Positions 16,024-23,890 of a stretch of DNA of 30,592 nucleotides are shown piece by piece. This stretch comes from Bacteroidota bacterium. GTDB lineage: Bacteria; Bacteroidota; Bacteroidia; Chitinophagales; Chitinophagaceae. The position numbers were made by a program, and so were the translations under genes. Position 1 is the stretch's first letter. Every line of letters starts with the position of its first letter. Under the pieces are notes generated by a model that was given only the letters and a program-made list of their open reading frames with translations, was not told the DNA's origin and searched no databases. The DNA lies in NCBI GenBank assembly GCA_023415275.1, contig JAEZLJ010000088.1, forward strand, positions 1-30,592. The letters are read 5' to 3'.

Positions 16024-16770
16024 ATGATCAAGCGCATTCTAATTCCATTGTCAGTGATACTGACAATGCTTTCTGCCTGCAATTCTTCAGATTCTACCCG
16101 GCAGGACACAAAATCTACTGCCGTTACACAAAAAGATTCAGAATGGGAAAACTTGTTTGATGGCATCTCTTCCTCTGGATGGCACAGCTACGGAAAAGAT
16201 AGCCTGGGAAAAGCGTGGAAGGTTGAAGACAGCGCCTTGCACCTTGATGCTTCAGTAAAAAGCGACTGGCAGACAAAAGATGGTGGAGATATAGTGACAG
16301 ATAAGGAATATGAGAACTTTCATTTAAAGCTGGAATGGAAGATATCAAAAGGAGGAAATAGCGGCATCATGTTCTATGTAAAAGAAGACACTTCCAAATA
16401 TAAATATCCCTGGGAAACCGGTCCTGAAATGCAGGTGGTTGACAATATTGGCCATCCTGATGGTAAATCTCCTCTAACAAGCGCAGGTGCCCTGTACGAC
16501 CTGGTGCCTGTGGATAAGGCAGCTCCTGTAAAACCCGCCGGCGAATGGAATGCCGTGGAAATCATTGCTGATCATGGAAAGCTTGACCTCTACCAAAATG
16601 GAGATCACATCATATCTACTACGCTCTGGGATGATGCATGGAGAAAGAAGATAGCAGGGACCAAGTTCGCAACGATGCATGATTTCGGGACATTTAAAAA
16701 AGGCCATATCTCTCTCCAGGACCATGGTGCTGATGTATGGTTCAGGAATATCAAAATCAAAAGTCTATAG
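16024..16770 (+). CDS. DUF1080 lipoprotein (3-keto-glycoside hydrolase family)
   Basis: A 248-residue lipoprotein with lipobox LSAC (Cys19), then a DUF1080 domain covering about residues 38-248. Visible family marks are LFDGISSSGWHSYG, the GGNSGIMFY strand, and the GPEMQVVDN segment. The fold is a concanavalin-like jelly roll; several members hydrolyse 3-keto-glycosides after oxidation of the sugar by a dehydrogenase. It follows the GMC dehydrogenase by 15 bases and precedes GH3 by one base, so the three are translated together. Anchoring in the membrane would place it in the periplasm or at the surface. The family call is firm and the 3-keto-glycoside role is inferred from family knowledge and neighbours. 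Confidence 0.9.
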   Translation: MIKRILIPLSVILTMLSACNSSDSTRQDTKSTAVTQKDSEWENLFDGISSSGWHSYGKDSLGKAWKVEDSALHLDASVKSDWQTKDGGDIVTDKEYENFHLKLEWKISKGGNSGIMFYVKEDTSKYKYPWETGPEMQVVDNIGHPDGKSPLTSAGALYDLVPVDKAAPVKPAGEWNAVEIIADHGKLDLYQNGDHIISTTLWDDAWRKKIAGTKFATMHDFGTFKKGHISLQDHGADVWFRNIKIKSL

Positions 16771-16771
16771 T

Positions 16772-19015
16772 ATGTTGTTACGAAAGATAAGATGGGTATC
16801 GCTTTCGCTTTTTAGCCTGGCCATAGTGATGGCTCCTTCGGCTTATTCTCAGAAAAAGTCCACAGACCAACGCGTTGATTCATTACTTCGGTTGATGACC
16901 CTTGATGAAAAGGTAGGCCAGATGAACCAGTACTCGGGCATGTGGGAGCATACCGGACCTATTACCGAAGAAAATAACCTGTTAGGTCAGATAAAGGAAG
17001 GTAAGGTTGGCTCTATGTTAAACATCAATGGCGTAGCCCATACCAGGCAACTGCAGGAGCTGGCCTTGCAAACAAGATTAAAGATTCCCCTGTTGTTTGG
17101 ACAGGATGTGATACATGGATACAGAACCACCTTTCCTATACCCTTGGCCGAAGCTGCCAGCTGGGATATGGGCGCTATTGAATTGGCTGCCCGTGTGGCT
17201 GCTACTGAGGCCTCGGCTGCCGGCATTCACTGGACCTTTGCACCAATGGTTGACATTGCCAGGGATCCGCGGTGGGGCAGGGTGATGGAAGGCGCAGGAG
17301 AAGATCCTTACCTGGGTTCTCTCATTGCTACTGCAAGGGTAAAAGGATTCCAGGGTAAAGGCCTGGGCAACCTGGATGCTGTCATGGCCTGTGCCAAGCA
17401 TTTCGCAGCTTATGGTGCGGCTATTGGTGGCCGTGACTACAACTCGGTAGATATGAGCGACAGGTTATTGTGGGAAGTATACCTGCCACCATTCAGGGCT
17501 GCTGCAGAGGCAGGTGCTGCCACCTTTATGAATTCTTTCAACGATATTAATGGGATCCCGGCTTCTGCCAGCCATATGCTTCAGCGTGATATCCTGAAAG
17601 GCAAATGGAAGTTCCAGGGATTTGTTGTAAGTGACTGGGGATCCATTGGTGAAATGATCCCGCATGGTTATGTAAAGGACAATTATGAAGCAGCCTGGAA
17701 GTCCTCCCTTGCAGGCAGCGATATGGATATGGAAAGCCGTAGCTATATCAATAACCTGGCAAAGCTTGTGAAGGAAGGGAAAGTTCCTATTGACGTGGTG
17801 AATGATGCTGTAAGGAGAATATTAAAGAAGAAGTTTGAAATGGGCTTATTCGAAGATCCTTTCAGGTATAGCAATGCCGAAAGAGAAAAGCAAAACATGA
17901 ACGATCCAACACACGCTGCTGCTGCAAGAGATATAGCGAAGAAAAGCATTGTGCTGTTAAAGAACGAAGGCAATTTGCTGCCCCTGAAAAAGGATATTAA
18001 GACCATTGCGGTGATTGGTCCTATAGGTCAAAGAGTGCGTGAGAACCTGGGATTTTGGTCTATTGAATTTCCTGATTCCAACTACATTGTTTCACAATGG
18101 CAGGGGATTCAAAATAAGTTGGGGCCCTCCGCCAAATTATTGTATGCCCAGGGTTGTGGTATAGAAGATACGAGTCATGCAGGTTTTGCTGAAGCAGTAG
18201 CGGTGGCTCAACAGGCAGACGTAGTGATCATGAGCATTGGGGAAAGAAGAGATATGACCGGCGAAGCGAAAAGCCGCTCTAACATTCATATACCCGGTGT
18301 GCAGGAAGAGTTGGTAAAGGCCATCCAGGCAACTGGAAAACCTGTAGTGGTCATGATCAATGCAGGAAGACCATTGGTTTTTAACTGGATCTCAGAACAT
18401 ATGCCTGCCATACTGTATACCTGGTGGCTGGGTAGCGAAGCTGGCAATGCCATTGCTGATGTATTGTTCGGTGATTACAATCCTTCTGCAAAGCTTCCTA
18501 TGAGCTTTCCAAGATCGGAAGGACAGATACCTATCTACTATAGTCATTTCAATACGGGCCGCCCCGCATTGAATGACAGTGACAGGTTTTACCGTTCTGC
18601 CTATAATGATCTATCTATTTACCCTCAATATGAGTTTGGATATGGGCTGAGCTATACCAGCTTTACTTATTCAGGACTGAAGTTGAGTACGAATAAAATA
18701 AAGAATACCGGTAAGATTACTGTCAGTTGCACCATTACCAATTCAGGTAAGGTAGCCGGAGAGGAAGTTGTTCAGCTGTACCTGAGAGATAAGGTAGCGC
18801 AGCCGGTTAGGCCAGTAAAGGAATTAAAGGATTTTAAAAAGATCATGTTACAACCAGGTGAATCTAAGGTGTTACAGTTTGTTATTGACAAGGAGAAACT
18901 GTCTTTTTACAATGAAAAGCTGCAATGGATCACACAGCCGGGACAGTTTGACCTGATGATAGGTTCTTCTTCTTCAGATATTCGTTTGAAAGATGTATTT
19001 GAACTGATTCCTTAA
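16772..19015 (+). CDS. GH3 beta-glycosidase (BglX-like), periplasmic
   Basis: A 747-residue enzyme. I start it at the ATG at 16772, one base after the DUF1080 stop, because this gives a clean signal peptide (residues 1 to about 28, ending AYSQ); the longer frame overlaps DUF1080 and begins with unlike sequence. The GH3 N-terminal barrel includes KHFAAYG and the nucleophile Asp288 in GFVVSDWGS. The C-terminal GH3 domain and a fibronectin-III-like end (GEEVVQLYLRD, about 660-745) follow, giving the usual BglX length. Family members release beta-linked glucose or other monosaccharides from oligosaccharide ends. It closes the GMC-DUF1080-GH3 operon and is followed by a strong terminator. Confidence 0.95.
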   Translation: MLLRKIRWVSLSLFSLAIVMAPSAYSQKKSTDQRVDSLLRLMTLDEKVGQMNQYSGMWEHTGPITEENNLLGQIKEGKVGSMLNINGVAHTRQLQELALQTRLKIPLLFGQDVIHGYRTTFPIPLAEAASWDMGAIELAARVAATEASAAGIHWTFAPMVDIARDPRWGRVMEGAGEDPYLGSLIATARVKGFQGKGLGNLDAVMACAKHFAAYGAAIGGRDYNSVDMSDRLLWEVYLPPFRAAAEAGAATFMNSFNDINGIPASASHMLQRDILKGKWKFQGFVVSDWGSIGEMIPHGYVKDNYEAAWKSSLAGSDMDMESRSYINNLAKLVKEGKVPIDVVNDAVRRILKKKFEMGLFEDPFRYSNAEREKQNMNDPTHAAAARDIAKKSIVLLKNEGNLLPLKKDIKTIAVIGPIGQRVRENLGFWSIEFPDSNYIVSQWQGIQNKLGPSAKLLYAQGCGIEDTSHAGFAEAVAVAQQADVVIMSIGERRDMTGEAKSRSNIHIPGVQEELVKAIQATGKPVVVMINAGRPLVFNWISEHMPAILYTWWLGSEAGNAIADVLFGDYNPSAKLPMSFPRSEGQIPIYYSHFNTGRPALNDSDRFYRSAYNDLSIYPQYEFGYGLSYTSFTYSGLKLSTNKIKNTGKITVSCTITNSGKVAGEEVVQLYLRDKVAQPVRPVKELKDFKKIMLQPGESKVLQFVIDKEKLSFYNEKLQWITQPGQFDLMIGSSSSDIRLKDVFELIP

Positions 19016-19045
19016 AGAGGAATAAACTTATTAAACAAGTATGGG

Positions 19046-19080
19046 ATGCCCGGGGATATTAACCCGGGCATTTTATTATT
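19046..19080 (+). terminator. Intrinsic terminator after the GH3 gene
   Basis: ATGCCCGGG at 19046-19054 pairs perfectly with CCCGGGCAT at 19063-19071, followed by TTTATTATT. The other strand lacks a T run, so it mainly ends the GMC-DUF1080-GH3 transcript. Confidence 0.85.
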
Positions 19081-19086
19081 CATCTT

Positions 19087-19500
19087 TTAAAGGATCAATA
19101 CTATTGTACCTGAAATGATCAGTAAGGCTCCAATACCTGTTTTCCAGGTTAAGGCTTCTCCAAGGAATAGAATTGATAATATGATAGCCAGGGCTACACT
19201 CAGCTTGTCAACAGGTGCCACCTGTGATACTTTACCTAATTGTAATGCCTTAAAATAAAATATCCAGGATAAGCCTGTGGCAATTCCTGACAAGCATAAG
19301 AATAAGATATTCTGCTTTGACAGCGTTGATATAGTTGAAGCACCCCCGCGAACAAAAGCAATGGCCCAGGCAATGACTAATATAACCACAGTTCTGATGG
19401 CAGTTGCCAGGTCCGTATCCACTCCTTTGATACCAACCTTGGCAAAGATGGCCGTAAGTGCGGCAAAGAATGCTGAAAATAAAGCGTAAATCCACCACAT
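19087..19500 (-). CDS. Single-domain EamA-type membrane transporter
   Basis: A 137-residue protein made almost wholly of hydrophobic segments (four to five membrane helices), matching one EamA repeat of the drug/metabolite transporter superfamily. The conserved end LGEALTWKTGIGALLIISGTI is clear. Single-repeat EamA proteins of about 140 residues are common in bacteria and probably work as dimers; their cargo is usually unknown. I choose the ATG at 19500 (MWWIYALF) because the extra 11 residues of a longer frame look unstructured. It follows a PAP2 gene by 44 bases on the same strand and may be co-transcribed. No sign links it to the sugar regulon. Confidence 0.8.
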   Translation of the reverse strand: MWWIYALFSAFFAALTAIFAKVGIKGVDTDLATAIRTVVILVIAWAIAFVRGGASTISTLSKQNILFLCLSGIATGLSWIFYFKALQLGKVSQVAPVDKLSVALAIILSILFLGEALTWKTGIGALLIISGTIVLIL

Positions 19501-19544
19501 ATCAGACAATTGAAATAAAGTTATTATAGACAAAGACTGGTTGT

Positions 19545-20231
19545 TTAAGTTTGAAGGTTTTCATGTGCTTTTTGACCATATTTCTTTAACAGCCATAAAG
19601 AAACCCCAAGCCAGACAATGCATAAGCAAAGTCCTGCAATGACATCACTGGCAAAATGTACATGCAGGTAAACCCTGCTGAACGCAATGGCACAGGCAAA
19701 CAGAAAAAACAATATGGTAAAGACCCACCTGGTTACAGGGTTCATTTTATGATTCCAGAGAATATAGATAAGCAATCCAAAAAAAGTAAAAGAAGAAAAG
19801 GAATGACCACTGGGAAAACTGAAACCATTGACATTCTGCACTAAGGGATCAAGAGGTCGGTGACGGTGAAAGATTGCTTTTAAAGAAAATAGGATAATGC
19901 CACTGGTAATGCCCACCGAGGCTACATCCAAAGATAATTTGCGGTTCTTTTTAAAGACCAGGAAAAACAGGATCAACAATACATATGCAGGAAGCAAAAA
20001 ATAAGAAGATCCAAAGAATGTAATAAAGGTCATCCAGTTCGTTGTTTCCGGATTGGTAATAGACCTTAATGCATTAAATGCCATATGATCCAGGTTATTC
20101 TCATTCTCCAGGACCATTTCATTGGCAATGAAAATAAATAAGAGAAGAGCAGCCAGGAAGATCCCGGCTACAATAAAAAACCTGATGGATAATCCTTTTG
20201 CCTGCTGGGTAGCGGATGCTGAATGGCTCAT
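19545..20231 (-). CDS. PAP2-family membrane phosphatase
   Basis: A 228-residue integral membrane protein with the full PAP2 signature: KAIFHRHRP (K-x6-RP), FPSGHS, and SRVYLHVHFASD (SR-x5-H-x3-D). About six membrane helices surround the motifs. The family removes phosphate from lipid phosphates such as phosphatidate, phosphatidylglycerophosphate or undecaprenyl pyrophosphate. I start at the ATG at 20231, which lies one base after the stop of the preceding PAP2 gene, so the two are translationally coupled; the longer frame would overlap that gene by 38 bases. Specific substrate cannot be read from the sequence. Confidence 0.9.
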   Translation of the reverse strand: MSHSASATQQAKGLSIRFFIVAGIFLAALLLFIFIANEMVLENENNLDHMAFNALRSITNPETTNWMTFITFFGSSYFLLPAYVLLILFFLVFKKNRKLSLDVASVGITSGIILFSLKAIFHRHRPLDPLVQNVNGFSFPSGHSFSSFTFFGLLIYILWNHKMNPVTRWVFTILFFLFACAIAFSRVYLHVHFASDVIAGLCLCIVWLGVSLWLLKKYGQKAHENLQT

Positions 20232-20232
20232 T

Positions 20233-21198
20233 TTAAAACTTATAGACCAGACCTGGCATGATATGACCAAAATTATACTGGATATTGAGAGAGAGCGACT
20301 TCTGCTGCTTTGGCGCTTTTAATTCAGCATAACGATGATAGTTGTTCACTACCTGCCTGCCGGTAAGATATCCCAAAGCTGCACCTACCACCACATCGGT
20401 AGTCCAGTGCCTGTTTTCTGTGATACGGCTGATGCCGATCAAGCTGGCTGCACTATAAGCAAAAACCGGTATCCATGGACGGTTTTTATACTCCATGGCA
20501 AAAACAGTAGCGGCAGCAAAGGCCACGGTGGTGTGCCCGGAAGGGAAGGAACTGGTTGTCTTTCCGCCTCCATAATTGGTGGAAATCTTGGAAAAAGGCC
20601 CCTGGAATTTAGGCTGTGCTATCGTATTGGGGTCATAGGAAGAAGGACGTGTTCTTCCTGAGATCAATTTCATCACGCTTTGAACGGCAGCCCCGGTTAT
20701 ATATGCCTGTGAGGCCAGGAGCGTGGTCGTCTTCATCTTCTCATTCTTGAAAATAAATCCATAGGCACCAAAGGCAGACAATGTATATAGTTCATATAAT
20801 CCTCCAAAATTAGTTATGTACTTGCTGGTACCTTGTATGCCCGGATGATCATTTCTGAAGCGAAGTGCAAATTGTTGTACCGGTTTATCCGCAAACAATA
20901 AGGCACCTGTAACTGCAGCGCCAATACCAAGGTATTTCCAGTCCCGGCTTTTCATATGAAAGGGTTTGGTAAATGCCTGCTTGAGGTCACTGCCTAAAAG
21001 AATGAAATATGTTTTTGGATTGAGCTGGGTCTGTGCTGTATAAGCTGCAGGGTTGGTAACATTTTGTTGCCCTCCTGCGGTATCTGTTTTTTTACTGAGA
21101 CTATCCAGCTTTTTTACCAGGGTGTCTGTTTTCTGTGCATAGCCGGTTATGGTCATTAAACTAATAATAATTGAAAGGATCCCAATCCTGGTTTTCAT
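20233..21198 (-). CDS. Secreted PAP2-family phosphatase
   Basis: A 321-residue protein with signal peptide (1-21, ending GYAQ), a polar linker (22-60) and a PAP2 domain. Key motifs are KLISGRTRP (177-185), PSGH (219-222) and SRITENRHWTTD with Arg258, His264 and Asp268. The N-terminal signal and linker distinguish it from the smaller neighbour. Enzymes of this form are known as lipid or lipid-A phosphatases and undecaprenyl-pyrophosphate phosphatases in the envelope. First gene of a minus-strand set (PAP2, PAP2, EamA). A pair of different PAP2 enzymes encoded together suggests successive or overlapping lipid substrates. Confidence 0.9.
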   Translation of the reverse strand: MKTRIGILSIIISLMTITGYAQKTDTLVKKLDSLSKKTDTAGGQQNVTNPAAYTAQTQLNPKTYFILLGSDLKQAFTKPFHMKSRDWKYLGIGAAVTGALLFADKPVQQFALRFRNDHPGIQGTSKYITNFGGLYELYTLSAFGAYGFIFKNEKMKTTTLLASQAYITGAAVQSVMKLISGRTRPSSYDPNTIAQPKFQGPFSKISTNYGGGKTTSSFPSGHTTVAFAAATVFAMEYKNRPWIPVFAYSAASLIGISRITENRHWTTDVVVGAALGYLTGRQVVNNYHRYAELKAPKQQKSLSLNIQYNFGHIMPGLVYKF

Positions 21199-21594
21199 AT
21201 TTTATGTGTTTTACCGTTATTCTTTCACTTTTGTATTAATGGAAGTGTGCTTACAGTAGAGTACAGCAAAAAAGTATGCCTGAATTTGGTGATCATTAAG
21301 GCTTGTAAGTCAGGGGGTAGAAGTAAGAAACAGTATAGTTAAAACGTATCAAATGTGGAAAAACTGCTTCAAATTTCCAGATTTTAGAAAGAAATAACTT
21401 ATCAAAATAAGTTTAGATACCATGACCTGATAAACAAAATAGTATTGTTCAGTTGGTCTTCCACATTTATTATTGGCGACCTGCAGACTTAGTTCATAGG
21501 TAATTTTCCTGTTGGTGGTATGAGCCATAACAGTGACCGCAAAAAAGATCAGCCTCTGTCAGGAGGCTGATCTGTATATAGGATTTCATAGTTG
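21199..21594. other. Intergenic region with nested inverted repeats
   Basis: This 396-base stretch between the PAP2 start and the permease stop has no credible gene. It holds the permease terminator at 21541-21573 and, at 21306-21491, three nested complementary pairs: TAAGTC/GACTTA (21306-21311 with 21486-21491), AAATGTGGAA/TTCCACATTT (21351-21360 with 21459-21468; the central 10 bp perfect), and AACTTAT/ATAAGTT (21396-21402 with 21407-21413). It could be a small structured RNA or the remains of a small inverted-repeat element. Confidence 0.35.
21541..21573 (-). terminator. Intrinsic terminator of the sugar permease gene
   Basis: AGATCAGCCTC at 21546-21556 pairs perfectly over 11 bp with GAGGCTGATCT at 21563-21573. 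On the minus strand the stem is followed by six T (complement of 21541-21546), a textbook terminator 22 bases after the permease stop codon. Confidence 0.9.
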
Positions 21595-22923
21595 TTATAC
21601 AACATCCATGGTGCGCCTGGTCATATTGCTTACATCGCTTTTAGACATTGACGCTGTTTTACCTGCCATGTATCCTTTAATGGAATAATACAGAATATAG
21701 ATATAGCAGGGAACCATTAACGCAAAAAATACGGCCTGGAAATTATATGTTTCTTTTAGGCTTGCAAAGATCTTAGGAATTATAGCACCACCTGCAATGC
21801 CCATGATCAACAAGGCAGAACCTTTTTCAGTAAATTTTCCAAGGCCGCTGATTGCCAAAGGAAAAATGGCTGGCCACATCATGGCATTGGCAAGTCCAAG
21901 GGCCGCCACGAATGCTACTGATACGTACCCTTTTGTGAAAAAAGCAGCCGTAGTAAATAAGATGCCCAGGATAGCTGATATACGCAATGCTTTTTGTTGG
22001 GTAATGTATTTTGGTATGGTAGCCAAACCGATAATATAGCCTACGAGCATTGCACCCAATGTAAAGGATGTAAAGTATTTGGTTTCGTCTGTGGGAATAT
22101 GAAAACCTTTTCCATAAGTACCAATGGCATCACCAGCCATAACCTCTGCGCCCACATAGACAAAGATGCAAAGGGCTCCCAGCCATAAATGTGGAAACTG
22201 GAAGATGCTTGTTTTTTCCTTTGTGCCAATGGCAGCCTTAGGTTGCACATTCTGTTCAGAGGCCTTTATCTCAGGGAGGGAGGAACGGACTATCCATATG
22301 GCCAACAACACCAGGATCACAGCCATGATTACATAAGGTACATATACTTTGGAAGCAAAGTCGTTAAGAATGGTCTCTTTAGTAATAGCATCAGGTGCTG
22401 CCTTTACTTTATCTTCCAACTGGTTAATGCCTTTTAACACCACCAGGCTTAAAATAATAGGTGAAATGATGCCTGCCACTTTATTGCAGATACCCATAAT
22501 GCTTATACGCTGGGCAGCACTCTCTATGGGTCCCAGTATGCTGACATAAGGGTTGGAAGCTGTTTGTAATAAAGAAAGTCCACTACCTATTATAAATAAT
22601 CCAGCCAGGGACACAGGATAATTGCGGTGCGTGGCAAATTGCCCAAATAAGAAAGTGCCGGCTGCCATGGTGAGTAAGCCCAGGGCCATTCCTTTTTTCA
22701 TACCTGTTCTTTCTAGGATCCAGGAAGATGGTATGGCCAGGAAAAAGTAAGCCATGTAAAAAGCTGTGGTTACCAGGAAGGCCTTGGAGTCTGTATCAAG
22801 TCCAAAGGCAAGTTTTACATAGGTGATCAATGGGCCATTGAGCCAGGTGACAAAGCCAAAAACAAAGAAAAGGATACCTATAATAATTATGGCGGAACGG
22901 TTGGATGGCTTGTTTGGATTCAT
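21595..22923 (-). CDS. FucP/NagP-type MFS sugar:proton symporter
   Basis: A 442-residue inner-membrane permease with about 12 helices, of the FGHS (fucose/glucose-galactose/N-acetylglucosamine) branch of MFS. Visible family marks are FGFVTWLNGPLI in helix 1, the LGLLTMAAGTFLFG loop, SGLSLLQTASNPYVS in helix 4, and ALGLANAMMWPAIFPLAISGLG in helix 8. It would carry the monosaccharide or small product made in the periplasm by the GH enzymes into the cytoplasm. The branch includes the GlcNAc permease NagP, which would suit the NagB-like, ROK and NahK-like enzymes here, but glucose or galactose is equally possible. Two LacI-type operators lie 50-93 bases upstream of its start, and a strong terminator follows its stop. 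Confidence 0.93.
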   Translation of the reverse strand: MNPNKPSNRSAIIIIGILFFVFGFVTWLNGPLITYVKLAFGLDTDSKAFLVTTAFYMAYFFLAIPSSWILERTGMKKGMALGLLTMAAGTFLFGQFATHRNYPVSLAGLFIIGSGLSLLQTASNPYVSILGPIESAAQRISIMGICNKVAGIISPIILSLVVLKGINQLEDKVKAAPDAITKETILNDFASKVYVPYVIMAVILVLLAIWIVRSSLPEIKASEQNVQPKAAIGTKEKTSIFQFPHLWLGALCIFVYVGAEVMAGDAIGTYGKGFHIPTDETKYFTSFTLGAMLVGYIIGLATIPKYITQQKALRISAILGILFTTAAFFTKGYVSVAFVAALGLANAMMWPAIFPLAISGLGKFTEKGSALLIMGIAGGAIIPKIFASLKETYNFQAVFFALMVPCYIYILYYSIKGYMAGKTASMSKSDVSNMTRRTMDVV

Positions 22924-22972
22924 AATATGTTGTTGGAGTTTTAAATATAGTAAATGCCAGGTCCATCACAGA

Positions 22973-22988
22973 GCACAAACGGTTGCGC
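22973..22988. promoter_or_regulatory. LacI-type operator 1 upstream of the sugar permease
   Basis: GCACAAACGGTTGCGC matches 14 of 16 positions of the shared palindrome and lies 50-65 bases before the permease start (minus strand). Its centre is 27 bases from the next operator. Confidence 0.7.
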
Positions 22989-22999
22989 AATCCAAATTT

Positions 23000-23015
23000 G
23001 CTCAATCGTTTGCAT
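23000..23015. promoter_or_regulatory. LacI-type operator 2 upstream of the sugar permease
   Basis: GCTCAATCGTTTGCAT matches 12 of 16 positions of the consensus, keeping the TCGTTTGC core. Together with the previous site it repeats the paired layout seen before susC. Confidence 0.6.
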
Positions 23016-23106
23016 CATTGTTAAGTAAACTATTTGATTAAGTTTGATCTGAAACTTCCCTATGGAAAGTAGGTTATTCACCAGACAGAGTTTTAATTTT
23101 CGAAAT

Positions 23107-23122
23107 AAGCATTCGTTTAGCG
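23107..23122. promoter_or_regulatory. Weak LacI-type operator before the CBM9-like gene
   Basis: AAGCATTCGTTTAGCG shares the central GCATTCGTTT with the operator before the sugar 1-kinase but matches only 8 of 16 positions of the full consensus. A -7-like TAATTTTC at 23094-23101 lies just upstream, so a repressor here would cover the likely start of transcription. Confidence 0.35.
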
Positions 23123-23157
23123 GGCTGTTGTTTTAACTACGGCCCTTTTTTATTTTT
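23122..23157 (+). terminator. Terminator-like hairpin in the leader of the CBM9-like gene (possible attenuator)
   Basis: GGGCTGT at 23122-23128 pairs with ACGGCCC at 23139-23145 (one G-U pair) across a 10-base loop and is followed by TTTTTTATTTTT. No plus-strand gene lies upstream, since the permease is on the other strand, and the start codon follows at 23163. It may therefore be an attenuator of the CBM9-like/lacI transcript, or stop stray transcripts from the divergent promoter. Confidence 0.5.
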
Positions 23158-23162
23158 CAGTT

Positions 23163-23840
23163 ATGAATACAGTCGCTCAATTGTCTCCTTCTTTAAATAC
23201 CAGGCAAGCATTGCCTGTATTTTATATGGAGGGTGGAGAGAGTTCTTCCATGTCATCTATAGCGCAATTTCTGGATTCCCAACAAATCTCCACGCTGGAA
23301 TTTGCACCATGGATAGATGCTTTTCCATATAAGCCAATCGTCCGTTTTTCTATTGCTTATAGCCAAACATCCATTCACCTCAAGTTTTTTGTAGAAGAAA
23401 GAACGGTAAGAGCCGCGACTACAGATATTAATGGACCTGTTTGGGAAGACACCTGTGTAGAATTCTTCTTTTCTTTTGATGGCGGGCACTATTATAATCT
23501 TGAATTCAATTGCACAGGTACGGCACTGGTTGGTTACGGAAGTTCCAAGGCCGATCGAAAGCTATTGCCTGCGCAGATTATTCAAACCATCGATACCTAT
23601 TGCCTGATTCAAAACAAACCTGGTAATGAAAATAGATATTGGGAATTGACATTGTCCATACCATTGACACTATTTATATATACTCCAACGGAAATACTAA
23701 AGGGAAAGCAATACCTGGCTAACTTTTATAAATGTGGTGACCTGTTGCCTGAACCCCATTTTTTATGCTGGAAAAATATTGAGTATCCCGAACCTAATTT
23801 TCATTTGCTCAAATGCTTTGGCGTCCTTGATTTTAAATAG
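23163..23840 (+). CDS. CBM9-like protein without signal peptide
   Basis: A 225-residue protein that matches the carbohydrate-binding family 9-like proteins of Bacteroidota: WEDTCVEFFFSFDGG (about 98-112), YYNLEFNCTG (115-124), and the C-terminal DLLPEPHFLCWKNIEYPEPNFH. CBM9 domains bind sugars by a beta-sandwich with aromatic residues, usually within secreted enzymes, but this protein has neither signal peptide nor catalytic domain, so it probably stays in the cytoplasm. Lying between the permease and lacI, it could bind the imported sugar, serve as a lyase/isomerase of unknown type, or influence the regulator. It precedes lacI by 50 bases and is probably co-transcribed. The family is reasonably sure and the role unknown. 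Confidence 0.8.
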   Translation: MNTVAQLSPSLNTRQALPVFYMEGGESSSMSSIAQFLDSQQISTLEFAPWIDAFPYKPIVRFSIAYSQTSIHLKFFVEERTVRAATTDINGPVWEDTCVEFFFSFDGGHYYNLEFNCTGTALVGYGSSKADRKLLPAQIIQTIDTYCLIQNKPGNENRYWELTLSIPLTLFIYTPTEILKGKQYLANFYKCGDLLPEPHFLCWKNIEYPEPNFHLLKCFGVLDFK

Positions 23841-23890
23841 TTCATTGTTTGGGATAGCCTGTTTCTTTTGTGTAAATTGTGTTCATAGTT

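Noticed and set aside
16679..16771. Longer start of the GH3 gene overlapping DUF1080
   Set aside because: The added 31 residues do not resemble GH3, and the ATG at 16772 gives a clean signal peptide directly after the DUF1080 stop.
20232..20270. Longer start of the second PAP2 gene
   Set aside because: It would overlap the upstream PAP2 gene by 38 bases and adds unlike sequence; the ATG at 20231 sits one base after the upstream stop.
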